DNA of 35,289 nucleotides from the IMG/VR virus record IMGVR_UViG_3300029319_000197, positions 1-35,289 of that record; one strand, given 5' to 3'. Below, one piece after another: positions 14,534-23,975 of the stretch. The DNA comes from a virus. The first letter of the stretch is position 1. Every line of letters begins with the position of its first letter. The translations under genes and the position numbers were made by a program. The notes beneath the pieces are model-generated. The model saw only the letters and a list, made by a program, of their open reading frames with translations, ran no database searches and was not told where the DNA came from.

Positions 14534-15145
14534 ATGGCAATTGATAATAAAGTTGACATCATGGCTGGAGGTTACGATCCTCGAATGAGACCTCCTCCCG
14601 GTCACAGCTTAACAACTCCTCCCGGAAATGCTAAATATGAGCAACCCCCAAAGTTTAGCACATCAGAACAATTCATTGAACACACAATGGAACGCTTAAG
14701 TATTCCTGATATTGAAGAGGAGCTTATGAGCTCTCTTGCTATGGGAGTTAGTATTGAAGAAGTCACTAACGGGATTGGAATTGCATCATTTTCTGAAGGT
14801 CTTGCAAATCCAGACGTAGTTGAAAACAGTAAACCCGAAATATTTATAAACATTCTATCAAAAGCTATGGACTTTTTTGATGTTGGTAAAGACGATCCTC
14901 TGCCGTTTAAGTTGTTTCCAACTGAAAGCGGCGGCATGGAGAAGCGTGAAAATCTTAGTGACATGGACAGACTAAGCACAGCAAAAGAATTAAACCCTGT
15001 GGCGGCTCAAGCGTATGATGACAGCAGAAAAATGCAAGATGAAGCAAGAGCCAGAGAAATGGTTGCAGAAATGTCTATGGAACTTAATGAGTATCGCTCT
15101 GCTAAAGATAAACAGAACAGCTTTCTAAACGTGGAAGAGGAATAA
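14534..15145 (+). CDS. Conserved marine-phage structural hypothetical (PPPGHSLT type)
   Basis: A 203-residue acidic protein. Near the N terminus it carries GYDPRMRPPPGHSLTTPPGNAKYEQPP (residues 13-39), a Pro-rich motif that I associate with a conserved protein of marine tailed phages found with large virion genes. A helical region (SMAMGVSIEE-like, about 60-110) and a charged helical tail ending NVEEE follow. No enzymatic residues are evident. It lies three bases after the preceding stop and before the 757-residue protein, inside the ejection-type cluster. Confidence 0.7.
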   Translation: MAIDNKVDIMAGGYDPRMRPPPGHSLTTPPGNAKYEQPPKFSTSEQFIEHTMERLSIPDIEEELMSSLAMGVSIEEVTNGIGIASFSEGLANPDVVENSKPEIFINILSKAMDFFDVGKDDPLPFKLFPTESGGMEKRENLSDMDRLSTAKELNPVAAQAYDDSRKMQDEARAREMVAEMSMELNEYRSAKDKQNSFLNVEEE

Positions 15146-15148
15146 ACA

Positions 15149-17422
15149 ATGTCTTTTTTACAGTTAGTTGCAATAGGGCTTGGTCAAGGTGTTGGGACTG
15201 GTCTTAAAGGTGCTTATTTGGCAAAGGCTAAAGCAGAATCAGATTTGGCAGTCGAACAAGAAAAAACAAAACAAGAACAGCTAAAACTTGATGCTGCGGC
15301 TGAAAAAGAACGACTGGACAGAGCTCGACAACTTGCAGACAAGGAGCGAGAGAGAATAGACGGTCTTACAACTGCTCATAATAATTTAGTTACAGACCCA
15401 TTGCACCTTTACAGGTATGATATGAACGCCTATAGAATTTTTGGACAAAACGCAGGGCTCTTCGATCAGACCGCAGAAACATCTTTTGGCAGTAGCTATG
15501 GACAATTACCGGAAGCTGTAGGGCTAACTAACATCCGCCATATGATTTTAGCGGACGGGGATGATGCTGGACGTGCTGAAAACAGATTTAAACTAGAACT
15601 TGCAGAACCATTTATTATTAATGGTAACACTCAAATAAAACAATGGGAGCTTGCGTATCTTTCACACGAAGGAATGAAAAAACGATTTGGTCCTAACCCC
15701 ACCCCAGAAGAGCAACAACAAATAAACCAAAGTGAAACGGAGTACAAACGTGTGCTTGCTGGTTTGTCTACTATGTATGCAGACATTATTGATAAACGAG
15801 GAAAATTTGCTTCAGAGATTCAATTGGGTGGAGAAGGAGGCCGGGGCGTAACTCCATACACTTACAACATACTACGCGCAGATTCGGGTGTAGCTGACAT
15901 ATTTAACAACTCTCCGATACCCAATGAAATTATCAATGAGTATGTTATCTTACCTGCTTTAAATACCAACTTAACAAAATTAAGAGATGCAAATAAGGAA
16001 GGTTATATTTTACAAGTAAATAAAAAAGGAGACGCGACTGGCTCCGTATTAGTTCCAAAACAAATCTCTAATAACACTATCCAGCAGACTATAGAAGATA
16101 AACGAGTTGCGGGAGCCACTGCAACCGAAGCCCATAATTCTACAGGGGATAGTATAGCTGCAGCCACAGAAATATCAAATTCTACTGGCGGTGAGTTGGC
16201 ACCTCAAGATGCTTTAAATGTCGTGCTTACTTTTGAAAAGACGATAAATTCTACTGATGAACGAACAGGACTTCCTTTAGTCCAGATCAACAAAAACAAA
16301 ACTACAGGTTTACTTAGATTTGAGGTAAATCCAGAATTAGGTCTTAAAAATCCTGACGCAGTAGAAAACTACCAAAAATCTTTAAGAAATATAACTGGTA
16401 ACGGGACTTTTGGAATGGAAGTTGGTTTGAAGCGTTACATAGGTGTACATCAAATTATAACAAATGTAATTAGACAAGAATTAAGAAAATCTGAAGATAC
16501 TGGCTCTGGCTTTTTTATGGATTTTCAAGATACAGAGGCTGCTGATTACTTGCCCACATTAGAGTCGTTAGACCGTAATCAACTGGAAAAACAAATAATA
16601 ACTACAGAAGAAAATCTGTCGATGTCACAAGAACTTCTTCTTATGACACAAGACTACTTAAAAGCAAAATCGGCTGGTGAAAGTGTTCCATTTTATTCAG
16701 GATTTGCTCAAAGACTATTCGCAGTAAAAGGTGGTGCTATTGAACAGGCCAGACAACTTGGTTTTCGAGTTGATGACGCAGGTAATTATGTGCGGTACGC
16801 TGACAAAGATGGTAACATGGGTACAGATGAAGAACTGTTTGATTATTTAAACGGTCTTGCTGAAGACGCAGGGTTTACAGTTGATACTTCAACTGGAGAA
16901 CTTATACCTCCCACAGACGCTAAATACGCAGGAGCTTATCGTAACTTTTTGGAAGTTCAATTTATATATATGTTGGCAAGGTCTCTAGAAAACCCAGAGG
17001 GAGGAGGAGCTCGTTTGTCCGTTGCAGACATTGAAAACATGAGACAGGCTTTTGGTTCGGGGGGACTTTTTAATGACCCCGGTTTGCAATTGTTGGCTCT
17101 TCAAAGAATGACTCAAAACTTTTCTTTAAGGTACTATCATTTAAAGGCGTTAGAAAGAAGCACCAGTCCTCTACAGTACGCTGCTGCCGTGCATATGGCT
17201 AATAACCAGCGATTTAAAGGCTTTCAAAAAAATCCTACAAGGAAACAACGAGTGGAAGCAATACAAGAGTTCTTTACAGGAATACTGCGTGACTCAGGAC
17301 CTATGATGGACGAGACACAAGGCGGAAATTTAGTTAATCCATATGAGGAAGGCAAACCTGCCGATGAATCTGGGGGAGCCGGAGAGTTTGACTTTTTGGG
17401 AATTGAGTCTGGAGCAAACTAA
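15149..17422 (+). CDS. Large internal virion protein (757 aa)
   Basis: A 757-residue protein. The first 25 residues are hydrophobic and Gly-rich (LQLVAIGLGQGVGTGLKGAYLA), followed by a charged coiled coil (about 27-75). A long mixed body contains several Asn/Thr-rich segments and an acidic Gly-rich end (GGAGEFDFLGIESGAN). I see no lytic transglycosylase, peptidase or nuclease motif. Its size, N-terminal amphipathic/hydrophobic region and coupling (TAATG) to the 1781-residue protein fit podovirus internal core proteins that enter the cell during DNA ejection. Confidence 0.7.
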   Translation: MSFLQLVAIGLGQGVGTGLKGAYLAKAKAESDLAVEQEKTKQEQLKLDAAAEKERLDRARQLADKERERIDGLTTAHNNLVTDPLHLYRYDMNAYRIFGQNAGLFDQTAETSFGSSYGQLPEAVGLTNIRHMILADGDDAGRAENRFKLELAEPFIINGNTQIKQWELAYLSHEGMKKRFGPNPTPEEQQQINQSETEYKRVLAGLSTMYADIIDKRGKFASEIQLGGEGGRGVTPYTYNILRADSGVADIFNNSPIPNEIINEYVILPALNTNLTKLRDANKEGYILQVNKKGDATGSVLVPKQISNNTIQQTIEDKRVAGATATEAHNSTGDSIAAATEISNSTGGELAPQDALNVVLTFEKTINSTDERTGLPLVQINKNKTTGLLRFEVNPELGLKNPDAVENYQKSLRNITGNGTFGMEVGLKRYIGVHQIITNVIRQELRKSEDTGSGFFMDFQDTEAADYLPTLESLDRNQLEKQIITTEENLSMSQELLLMTQDYLKAKSAGESVPFYSGFAQRLFAVKGGAIEQARQLGFRVDDAGNYVRYADKDGNMGTDEELFDYLNGLAEDAGFTVDTSTGELIPPTDAKYAGAYRNFLEVQFIYMLARSLENPEGGGARLSVADIENMRQAFGSGGLFNDPGLQLLALQRMTQNFSLRYYHLKALERSTSPLQYAAAVHMANNQRFKGFQKNPTRKQRVEAIQEFFTGILRDSGPMMDETQGGNLVNPYEEGKPADESGGAGEFDFLGIESGAN

Positions 17423-20400
17423 TGGTTGATTTGACACAACAGCAAGCTACTATTCTACCTCCGGGAGAGAACGTTAAAAAGGTGGAGGAACTAGAGACTA
17501 CACAGGCTCCTAGCCCTCAACCCGCACCTCCTCCTGCTTCTGACGAGAACATAGTGGACAATGTTAAAATGCCTCCTTCCGAAACTCTTGTTCCGGCCCG
17601 ATCAAAATTAGGGCCAATGACCGATGCTGAACGCACGGCCATGCTTGATAGAACTAGATTTCTACCTGCTGTTGATGCTACACCAGATGAGATGTCACGG
17701 TTCATGGGACTCGTGCCTGATAATAAACTAAAAGATGCGACAATCGATGAACTGTATGCGCCCTATGCTACTCCACTATATATATCTAGCATCGAGTCAA
17801 GATCAGACAAAAAATTTATTGGCCCTCCCTCTTCAACTGAAAAGGACGAGCTTCAAAAAATAGGCATGGCTAATGATGCAGGTATGTTTGTTCAGTATGA
17901 CATGAGACAACAAAATCCTAAACAGCATCCTCTTGATCCCACTAAATATATAAAACAAGACCCCACAACAGGTAAAAATTTTATTGACTATCAATACTTG
18001 CAAGAAAACGGAGGTTTTATAAGTTACATAAACGTGGGGACGAGAAAGAGCCCCAAACATATTCCTATAGCCTCTATGAGTCCCAGACAAAAAATGGCAA
18101 TTAGAAATAAGTATAGTGCGATAGCAGGTTTTCATTATGTTGATGAAACTTTAGCAAAAGAAGATTATGTTAAAATTGTTAAACCAGAAGACGCATCTAG
18201 CGGAAAAAGATTTCCGGGTCAAATAGTCACGTATAATTTATTGCGTAAAAATCAAGAAGCTATTGGTCAAACGCTAGATGCAAACATGATTCCAACTCAT
18301 ACTTATGACAAGCCAAGTTGGTTTGAAAGTAGCATTGCTTTACTTGGTGCTGAAGTGGGGTTGGATCCGGCTAAACATTACGACAAATTAATAGCTAAAT
18401 TTGAAGCAGATACTACAATATCTGAAGCTAGAAGAGCAGCAGAAATACAAGTATTGAGAAAAAACAAAGCACGAGTCATAAAAAGCAAAGGTCTTCGAAT
18501 CGAACAGGACGAGGATTTAGCAAGACTTCTTGATTCGTACAGAGCTTTAGGTTTTAACGAAGTGCAAATTAATGGGATTGTTTCTGGGTTACAGGACGGT
18601 AGTTACGAACGTTTAAGAAGTAAATTTGTCATGGGCGACATTTATGCTGATCTAGGCAATACGGTATTTTCACTGCCTTTTGTTTTTGGAACAGTGCCGT
18701 TTGGTGAAGGAAGTCTAGTGCAGCCTTTTGAATCTGGTAAAGAGCCAACTTCTGAAAGTGATGATCCTAATACCATAGGAGCTTTAGTCACGGCTGGTTG
18801 GGCTTTTCTTAAAGACATTAAAGAAGGTCGTAACCCTGTTTTTAGCGGGGAAGACAATTTAGTAGGCGATAAAATAGATGTAATAAAATTTGCAAAAGTG
18901 TCTGATGAATTTGCAAACGTTATGGGCGTAAGTCCGGAAACAGCTAGAAAAGCGTTAAGTTTACACACAGGATTCTGGGGTGCAGTAAAAGAAACTGGCG
19001 AAAAAGCTGCTCCTGCTGCTGTAGGATTTTACTTAGTCGTTAGGGGATTAGGGAAAACTTCTGTGGATAGAGGATTAATTCCTTTCCTGCAAACAAAAGA
19101 AAAGTATGCCAACAAGACCCGGCAAGAAATACTAAATGATTTAGCGTCTAGCCGGAAAAAATATGAATACGCTCAATCGCTGTATTTCGATAATAAATTT
19201 AAGACATCGTTTAGTTTTGGGCATAACATTAGAAGAAATGCAGTTTCGCTTGCTCAAGACGCTACAATTCAAGCAACACGTCAAGCTAAAAATATACGAA
19301 ATGTTGAAGTTATAAGAAGAGCAAACGGATTTTTTGATGAGGCAAAAGTTTTACGAGATAGAGCATCTCAAGCCGCTACAGCCTCCGAAAGAAACGCCTT
19401 AAATTTACAAGCTGCATCTAAGACAGCTAGAGCAATATGGACAAGCCTGACTGGATTTCCATCAATAAGCCCTATAGCTAAAGGAGAAATAGCTACGGAA
19501 GCCGCTTTTGCAATAGGCGGAGGCACAGGCATATATTTAGCTCAAAAGTATTTGCAATCAGGAGATTCCACTGCTTTTGAACTTGGAGGTGGCTTTTTAA
19601 GTGCTCTAACTCTTCCGACTATGAGCAGACTTCTCGTGGAAAAAGGCGTAGAGCCTATCGCTCGTCTCACAGGAGAGTTGATATTAGCCGGGACTCCAAC
19701 AGAATTCTCTAAAGTGTTGAGATCAGCATCCTCTGATTTTAATTTATCAGCAACAGAAACGCGACAACTTAAAGCGTTTTACAATAATATGACAAGCAGA
19801 ATGTCTCCAGCAGAACGTCGGGAACTTCTCAATGCAACTCAAAGTTACACTAAACTTGTAAAGGAACTGTCAGAACTTCCCGGATCTACAATAACATCGG
19901 AGGACGTTCCGGTACTAATAGGTGATCTTGTCTTTAGCACATACCTAAAAGGAATAGGTGACTACCTAAGTATTCAGGGTGGCAGAGTGCTCTCAGGTAA
20001 TGATCTTAAGCAACTATTAGACTTTAACAGCAGCCTATCAGATGCACGTGAAAGTTTACGAGCTAGAATGGCAGAAACTCTACAAAAAACAGAGCCGTTT
20101 AGGGGCAATCTGTCAGAAGAATCGGAAATAGTTTTGTCTAAAATATTTGAAGCTAGAGATGAAGCTCTTAATCTTTTGGATGAGTCAGTAGAAACTATAA
20201 ACGCAGTAAGCGGTGAATTTAGAAGTAACTTAAATGCTGTATTGAGAGACGGTGTAACTCATGCCGGGGGCACAATAACACAAGAAGTTAATAGGATATT
20301 TGACCAAACCATAGATTCCCTTGAAAGAAGTTTGGACCAGCTTGAAGCTAATAATGCTCCTGTTGAAAAGTTGAGAGAAATTCAGGCAAATATTACAGAG

Positions 20401-22767
20401 CTTAGAGCCAATAGAAATCAGGGCATTGAAAAGTATTTCGAAGATGTAGAAAAGGGAATACTCCCTATGGACGCTGAGTCAGTTGCACAAGCTCTGCAGA
20501 AAATGGTCAGAGACGAGTTTAAAGACGGGCAGAGAGACGTAAAAGATTTCTACAAAACAGTAGAAAAACAATATTCAACAACGTACGCTGATCAGACAGA
20601 CGTTCTCTTAGACTTATTTGAGAGACAAGCAGCGGACGCTGCCTTTTTCCCGGACTTATTCAGAGACCCTGTAAGAGTTGCAGCATCAAAAGTAGCAGCA
20701 AAAACTCCAAAACAAACGGAACTTTCAGGGGTTGCTCAAGAATCTGCTAGAAGGTTTTTTTCAAGTCAAGTTGGATTTAAGCCCAACGAAAAAATAAAAA
20801 CTCCGTCTGAACTTATCAATAAGTTTGTTAATCAGTTGCCAGATGAAATGAAAGAACGGTATGCCTTTTCTGGCAGAACAAACATGGATGCCTTCATATG
20901 GTATCGTAAATTTACTCAAGAGATAACTCCTGACGAGTTGCGTTTCTTTGGAGAGTTTGACGACGAAGCACCCGCTCTTTTAAAAACGCTGGGCATAGAT
21001 GGTATGGACGAAAGGTCTATTGAACAAGCGGCTAATTTAGCTACCTTAGACTTGAGTGCAGTCGAGATGGATTTGATTGTAAAAGGACTAAACCAAGTTC
21101 TTAAAAATCCTAACAATTCGGGATATAATGTAGCAAGCAACATTAAAAACAGACTGTTGCAAACGGAGGATGCTGACGGTAATCCAGTGCAGTTTATAAA
21201 AGACAAGTACGGATCTGATCCTCAAATAGATACGGAGTTTATAAAATTTTATAAAGACAAAATGACAACAGTTGTCCGTCCGCACTACGCAAAGTTTGAT
21301 GACAAACTGTTAAAAGAGATAGGCACAAGCGGTGAGTTAGACGGTAATTACTTTAAAAAAATAATAGATGCCCTTAACGATCCTAAGAAAACGAATCCAG
21401 CAAATCCCATAGATACGGCAGAGCACATAAACAACACCGTTTTGGAAACAGCTAGAAAAGCGTTCGGGACATATGATCCAAAGACAGGTAAGTTTTATCT
21501 AGTTGCTGGTAGTGATGGGGCTAAAAAGTTTCGAACCCTGTTGCTTAACCACTATCGTGAAAGGTTTTTTAACAGCCCTCAAGGTGAAAAAATAAGAAAT
21601 CTTCTTGGAGACGACGAACTCCCTCTTAACCTAGATTTAAAAGGTGACACTGAACTTCGTGGTCTTGAGGCTTTGAAAGACGCGAGATTTCATACCGTAA
21701 ATGAAAACGGAGATTTTATTTTAGACACAGAGGCTCCTATGATTACTGATGATGATATATTTGGCTTCGGTAGTCTAGATAATTTAATAAACACACCTTT
21801 TAGAACGCAAATGGAAGAAGCAGAGGCTGTGATAGATGCAGTTCTTAAGGACGTGCGAACAGAGGCAGGAAAGATTTCAACAGTAGCTAGAGATAGAGTT
21901 AGAAACAGACTTTATAGATATGTAAAAGCAGGATCAGATCCTTTAGAAAATCTTACCGACATGGAAGTTTTGTTTAAATATGTCACAACCCCCTCTGGTT
22001 TAGAGGAGATTAAGAAGGTTAGATCCAATATAACAGATCCGGATGAGCTTATGGCGTTTGACGATGAGTTAAAACTAGCACTGGTATCAGGCGTTGTTAA
22101 GGACACAACATCAAGACCAGAAAAAGGAGTTGAGGCCGGAAAGTTACTCTTTGACATTGGAGGAGCAACTAAAGTTTTAGAGGGACCAGAATATGTTGGT
22201 TTAAGAAATGCTTTAAATGAATTTCATCCTGATTTGACAAAAACCCTCTCGCTGTTTGACGAATTATCTGAAAGAGTTTTAAAAAGAGGAAGTCCGTTAT
22301 CCGTTCAAGCGGGGCCAAAATCTGTAGACACTCTTGCAGTTTTAAATAGAGGTCGTCAAATTCAACTACGTCAAGTCAGCCCCACCTATGTAGCTATGGA
22401 AATAGTAGCAAAAAATAGTTCGGCTCGTAAATTCAATGGTGTGGCTACCATACTTTCCAGTCCAGTTTTAACACGAGAATTCATTAAAATGATCGAGACA
22501 GGCAAACCTCTTGATCCTCAAATAGAAAGAAGAATATCGTCTCTATTTTTGAAGACAAGTATGAAAATTGCTGCAATGTCCTACTCAGATGATCCTGTTA
22601 CCGGAGACAACGGAAACATAAGTGGAAAAGAGTTAGTGGCTAAGTTTGAAGAGAGTGTAAAAAATGACGAAGAGAGATTTGTATCCCAGCAACCTGTGGA
22701 TTACGATGAATCAATTGAACGACTTAAAAAATACAACCCATATTTCAACGAAGGATTAACACAATGA
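17422..22767 (+). CDS. Giant internal/ejection virion protein (1781 aa)
   Basis: The largest gene of the window. The N terminus is Pro-rich and disordered-looking (residues 20-60). Hydrophobic Gly/Ala segments occur near 530-545 (AAPAAVGFYLVVRG) and 687-740 (AAFAIGGGTGIYLAQ, GGGFLSALTLP), which could insert in membranes. Long coiled-coil regions with Glu/Leu heptads fill about 800-1080, and the rest is helical and charged. I see no SLT-type EAD, no HxxGxAxD and no Walker motif, so no enzyme activity can be claimed. It lies at the end of the late operon after other ejection-type proteins, like T7 gp16 in place and size, and is probably delivered with the genome. Confidence 0.75.
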   Translation: MVDLTQQQATILPPGENVKKVEELETTQAPSPQPAPPPASDENIVDNVKMPPSETLVPARSKLGPMTDAERTAMLDRTRFLPAVDATPDEMSRFMGLVPDNKLKDATIDELYAPYATPLYISSIESRSDKKFIGPPSSTEKDELQKIGMANDAGMFVQYDMRQQNPKQHPLDPTKYIKQDPTTGKNFIDYQYLQENGGFISYINVGTRKSPKHIPIASMSPRQKMAIRNKYSAIAGFHYVDETLAKEDYVKIVKPEDASSGKRFPGQIVTYNLLRKNQEAIGQTLDANMIPTHTYDKPSWFESSIALLGAEVGLDPAKHYDKLIAKFEADTTISEARRAAEIQVLRKNKARVIKSKGLRIEQDEDLARLLDSYRALGFNEVQINGIVSGLQDGSYERLRSKFVMGDIYADLGNTVFSLPFVFGTVPFGEGSLVQPFESGKEPTSESDDPNTIGALVTAGWAFLKDIKEGRNPVFSGEDNLVGDKIDVIKFAKVSDEFANVMGVSPETARKALSLHTGFWGAVKETGEKAAPAAVGFYLVVRGLGKTSVDRGLIPFLQTKEKYANKTRQEILNDLASSRKKYEYAQSLYFDNKFKTSFSFGHNIRRNAVSLAQDATIQATRQAKNIRNVEVIRRANGFFDEAKVLRDRASQAATASERNALNLQAASKTARAIWTSLTGFPSISPIAKGEIATEAAFAIGGGTGIYLAQKYLQSGDSTAFELGGGFLSALTLPTMSRLLVEKGVEPIARLTGELILAGTPTEFSKVLRSASSDFNLSATETRQLKAFYNNMTSRMSPAERRELLNATQSYTKLVKELSELPGSTITSEDVPVLIGDLVFSTYLKGIGDYLSIQGGRVLSGNDLKQLLDFNSSLSDARESLRARMAETLQKTEPFRGNLSEESEIVLSKIFEARDEALNLLDESVETINAVSGEFRSNLNAVLRDGVTHAGGTITQEVNRIFDQTIDSLERSLDQLEANNAPVEKLREIQANITELRANRNQGIEKYFEDVEKGILPMDAESVAQALQKMVRDEFKDGQRDVKDFYKTVEKQYSTTYADQTDVLLDLFERQAADAAFFPDLFRDPVRVAASKVAAKTPKQTELSGVAQESARRFFSSQVGFKPNEKIKTPSELINKFVNQLPDEMKERYAFSGRTNMDAFIWYRKFTQEITPDELRFFGEFDDEAPALLKTLGIDGMDERSIEQAANLATLDLSAVEMDLIVKGLNQVLKNPNNSGYNVASNIKNRLLQTEDADGNPVQFIKDKYGSDPQIDTEFIKFYKDKMTTVVRPHYAKFDDKLLKEIGTSGELDGNYFKKIIDALNDPKKTNPANPIDTAEHINNTVLETARKAFGTYDPKTGKFYLVAGSDGAKKFRTLLLNHYRERFFNSPQGEKIRNLLGDDELPLNLDLKGDTELRGLEALKDARFHTVNENGDFILDTEAPMITDDDIFGFGSLDNLINTPFRTQMEEAEAVIDAVLKDVRTEAGKISTVARDRVRNRLYRYVKAGSDPLENLTDMEVLFKYVTTPSGLEEIKKVRSNITDPDELMAFDDELKLALVSGVVKDTTSRPEKGVEAGKLLFDIGGATKVLEGPEYVGLRNALNEFHPDLTKTLSLFDELSERVLKRGSPLSVQAGPKSVDTLAVLNRGRQIQLRQVSPTYVAMEIVAKNSSARKFNGVATILSSPVLTREFIKMIETGKPLDPQIERRISSLFLKTSMKIAAMSYSDDPVTGDNGNISGKELVAKFEESVKNDEERFVSQQPVDYDESIERLKKYNPYFNEGLTQ

Positions 22768-23063
22768 AGACCTATGGAAACGGACCCAGAGGGATGCGAT
22801 ACGGCGGAATGACTCGTAAGCCTATGATGTACGGCGGAGGTGTTAGTGCGGGTATCAAATCCTTTAAAAACAAAAAACCCAAGAAAAAACAGATGGGCGG
22901 CATGATCAACAACACCATGTCAACCGGAATGAACAAGATGCCCAACCCCATGATGGGAAAAACCATGATGGCAGGTGGCGGTAAGTTGCCCATGACCACA
23001 GTAAAAGGCAAGAAAGTTCCCTTTTTTGCTGCTGACGGAAAAGGTAAAAACGATTTAGCGTAA
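22764..23063 (+). CDS. Met/Gly/Lys-rich small basic protein
   Basis: A 99-residue basic, low-complexity protein, rich in Met and Gly (MRYGGMTRKPMMYGGG, MMGKTMMAGGGKLP) with a KNKKPKKKQ stretch near residue 36. It overlaps the giant ejection protein by ATGA and is the last gene before the terminators. Small Met/Gly/Lys proteins are common at this place in marine phages; their function is not known to me. A DNA- or membrane-associated packaged peptide is only a guess. Confidence 0.7.
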   Translation: MKTYGNGPRGMRYGGMTRKPMMYGGGVSAGIKSFKNKKPKKKQMGGMINNTMSTGMNKMPNPMMGKTMMAGGGKLPMTTVKGKKVPFFAADGKGKNDLA

Positions 23064-23089
23064 AAAAAAGAAGCGGGGATAAACCCCGC
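23062..23089 (-). terminator. Intrinsic terminator for the leftward module
   Basis: Read on the minus strand, GCGGGG (23089-23084) pairs with CCCCGC (23078-23073) around a five-base TTTAT loop. The stem is followed by TTCTTTTTTTT (down to 23062). It is placed after the last leftward gene, which ends at 23145. Confidence 0.75.
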
Positions 23090-23103
23090 CCTTTCAATAA
23101 CAG

Positions 23104-23136
23104 CCCCGGCAGGGAAACTTGCCGGGGTTATTTTTT
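23104..23136 (+). terminator. Intrinsic terminator for the rightward late module
   Basis: CCCCGGCA (23104-23111) pairs with TGCCGGGG (23120-23127) around an eight-base loop and is followed by TTATTTTTT (23128-23136). It is placed 41 bases after the last rightward gene. Flanking AATAAC/GTTATT can extend the stem past a two-base bulge. Confidence 0.8.
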
Positions 23137-23144
23137 ATGTAACT

Positions 23145-23342
23145 TTATTCAATGTTGATGCTTTGTTTGAGGACTGTCGTGAACGTCTGATGTGCAGCAT
23201 TTAGTTGTGCAATCTTAAACTCAAGGCGTGATCGCTCGTTGTGTATGTCAGACAGTTGCGAGACAAAATACTTTTGCTCGTCTGTAAAGTCATCCATAGA
23301 ATATTCTTTGTCGTCGATAACTAATTTCTGTGATTCACTCAT
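23145..23342 (-). CDS. Small hypothetical protein (DUF6447-like)
   Basis: A 65-residue protein beginning SESQKLVIDDKEYSMDDFTDEQKYFVSQL and continuing as a helix (NERSRLEFKIAQLNAAHQTF). A short beta hairpin with a D/N-G/D-KEY motif followed by one long helix is the pattern of a small phage family that I recall as DUF6447. The ATG at 23342 overlaps the stop of the upstream membrane protein (ATGA). It is the last gene of the leftward module. Function unknown. Confidence 0.75.
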   Translation of the reverse strand: MSESQKLVIDDKEYSMDDFTDEQKYFVSQLSDIHNERSRLEFKIAQLNAAHQTFTTVLKQSINIE

Positions 23343-23599
23343 ATGTATATTCCCGTTGTGTTTATGAACGCAATGATCAGCAACACACAGGCTACTGCAT
23401 TGAGAACGATTAGTGCTCTGTCGTGCCATAACCATCCTACAACCAACCAGCATACTGCTCCGTTGAAGGACAGAGCTATATCCAGAGCAGGGCTAATGTC
23501 TGATGCCCGTGTGATAAGAGCAGCCAAAAACATTACAGTCCCAGTCCATTTAATCCACCACGATACGTCATCTGTTGGTGTTACTTTATCTTTGTGCAT
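23339..23599 (-). CDS. Small three-TM membrane protein (DUF6552-like)
   Basis: An 86-residue inner-membrane protein with three hydrophobic helices (about 15-32, 37-58 and 61-80), including WIKWTGTVMFLAAL and VCWLVVGWLWHDRALIVLNAV. The arrangement resembles a small phage/cyanophage family that I recall as DUF6552. The lysis cassette lies elsewhere (1792-2608), so a second holin is not the most obvious choice but cannot be excluded. It is coupled by ATGA to the following gene. Confidence 0.75.
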   Translation of the reverse strand: MHKDKVTPTDDVSWWIKWTGTVMFLAALITRASDISPALDIALSFNGAVCWLVVGWLWHDRALIVLNAVACVLLIIAFINTTGIYI

Positions 23600-23602
23600 T
23601 AC

Positions 23603-23758
23603 TTACTCCGCTAGTTTGTCATTGTCTATGTAACGTTTAATTCCATTCCCATCGTAATACCAGTCTCTATCTGCTGGGTCAATAGGTAGTTCCATCTGTC
23701 GGGAATCTTTACGAGCTTGTTCTAGCTCTTTGTCCTTTGTATCAGGCGACATATCCAT
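23603..23758 (-). CDS. Small acidic hypothetical protein
   Basis: A 51-residue reading frame starting at ATG 23758 and ending TAA at 23603. It encodes a helix with many charged residues (SPDTKDKELEQARKDSRQMELP), then a conserved-looking DPADRDWYYDGNGIKRYIDND segment. It fills the only gap between two leftward genes, overlaps the upstream gene by 17 bases and stops four bases before the next ATG, all of which supports it. An alternative ATG at residue 3 exists. Function unknown. Confidence 0.65.
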   Translation of the reverse strand: MDMSPDTKDKELEQARKDSRQMELPIDPADRDWYYDGNGIKRYIDNDKLAE

Positions 23759-23975
23759 TAGACTTCTCCATTATCTCCTCGCCCTTTGTTTTTAGATACC
23801 GAAGAAGGGATGCAACCTTCCATGTGTCATCAAAGTCAGGGGCGTGTTCTTCCATAGTCTTGGTGAACACCTCTGCGTTTACGTAGTCCATCTCCATCTT
23901 GATATCCCCGGAACGGGTCATACCCATACGAAGAGAGAAAAGATCGTCTATCTTGGTTGTTGCCTTTTGTTTCAT
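23742..23975 (-). CDS. Small hypothetical protein
   Basis: A 77-residue helical, charged protein (TTKIDDLFSLRMGMTRSGDIKMEMDYVNAEVFTKTMEEH, then WKVASLLRYLKTKGEEIME). It starts by an ATGA overlap with the nuclease gene upstream and overlaps the small gene downstream by 17 bases. No family is recognised and no metal or nucleotide motif is seen. Position among DNA-metabolism genes suggests an accessory role but nothing more. Confidence 0.65.
   Translation of the reverse strand: MKQKATTKIDDLFSLRMGMTRSGDIKMEMDYVNAEVFTKTMEEHAPDFDDTWKVASLLRYLKTKGEEIMEKSNGYVA

Noticed and set aside
17422-22767. Search for a lytic transglycosylase or peptidase domain in the giant protein.
   Set aside because: No convincing catalytic motif could be read, so no enzymatic activity is claimed.
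23343-23633. Plus-strand frame over the small leftward membrane protein.
   Set aside because: It has no RBS, and the minus strand has a coherent chain of overlapping genes with transmembrane pattern.
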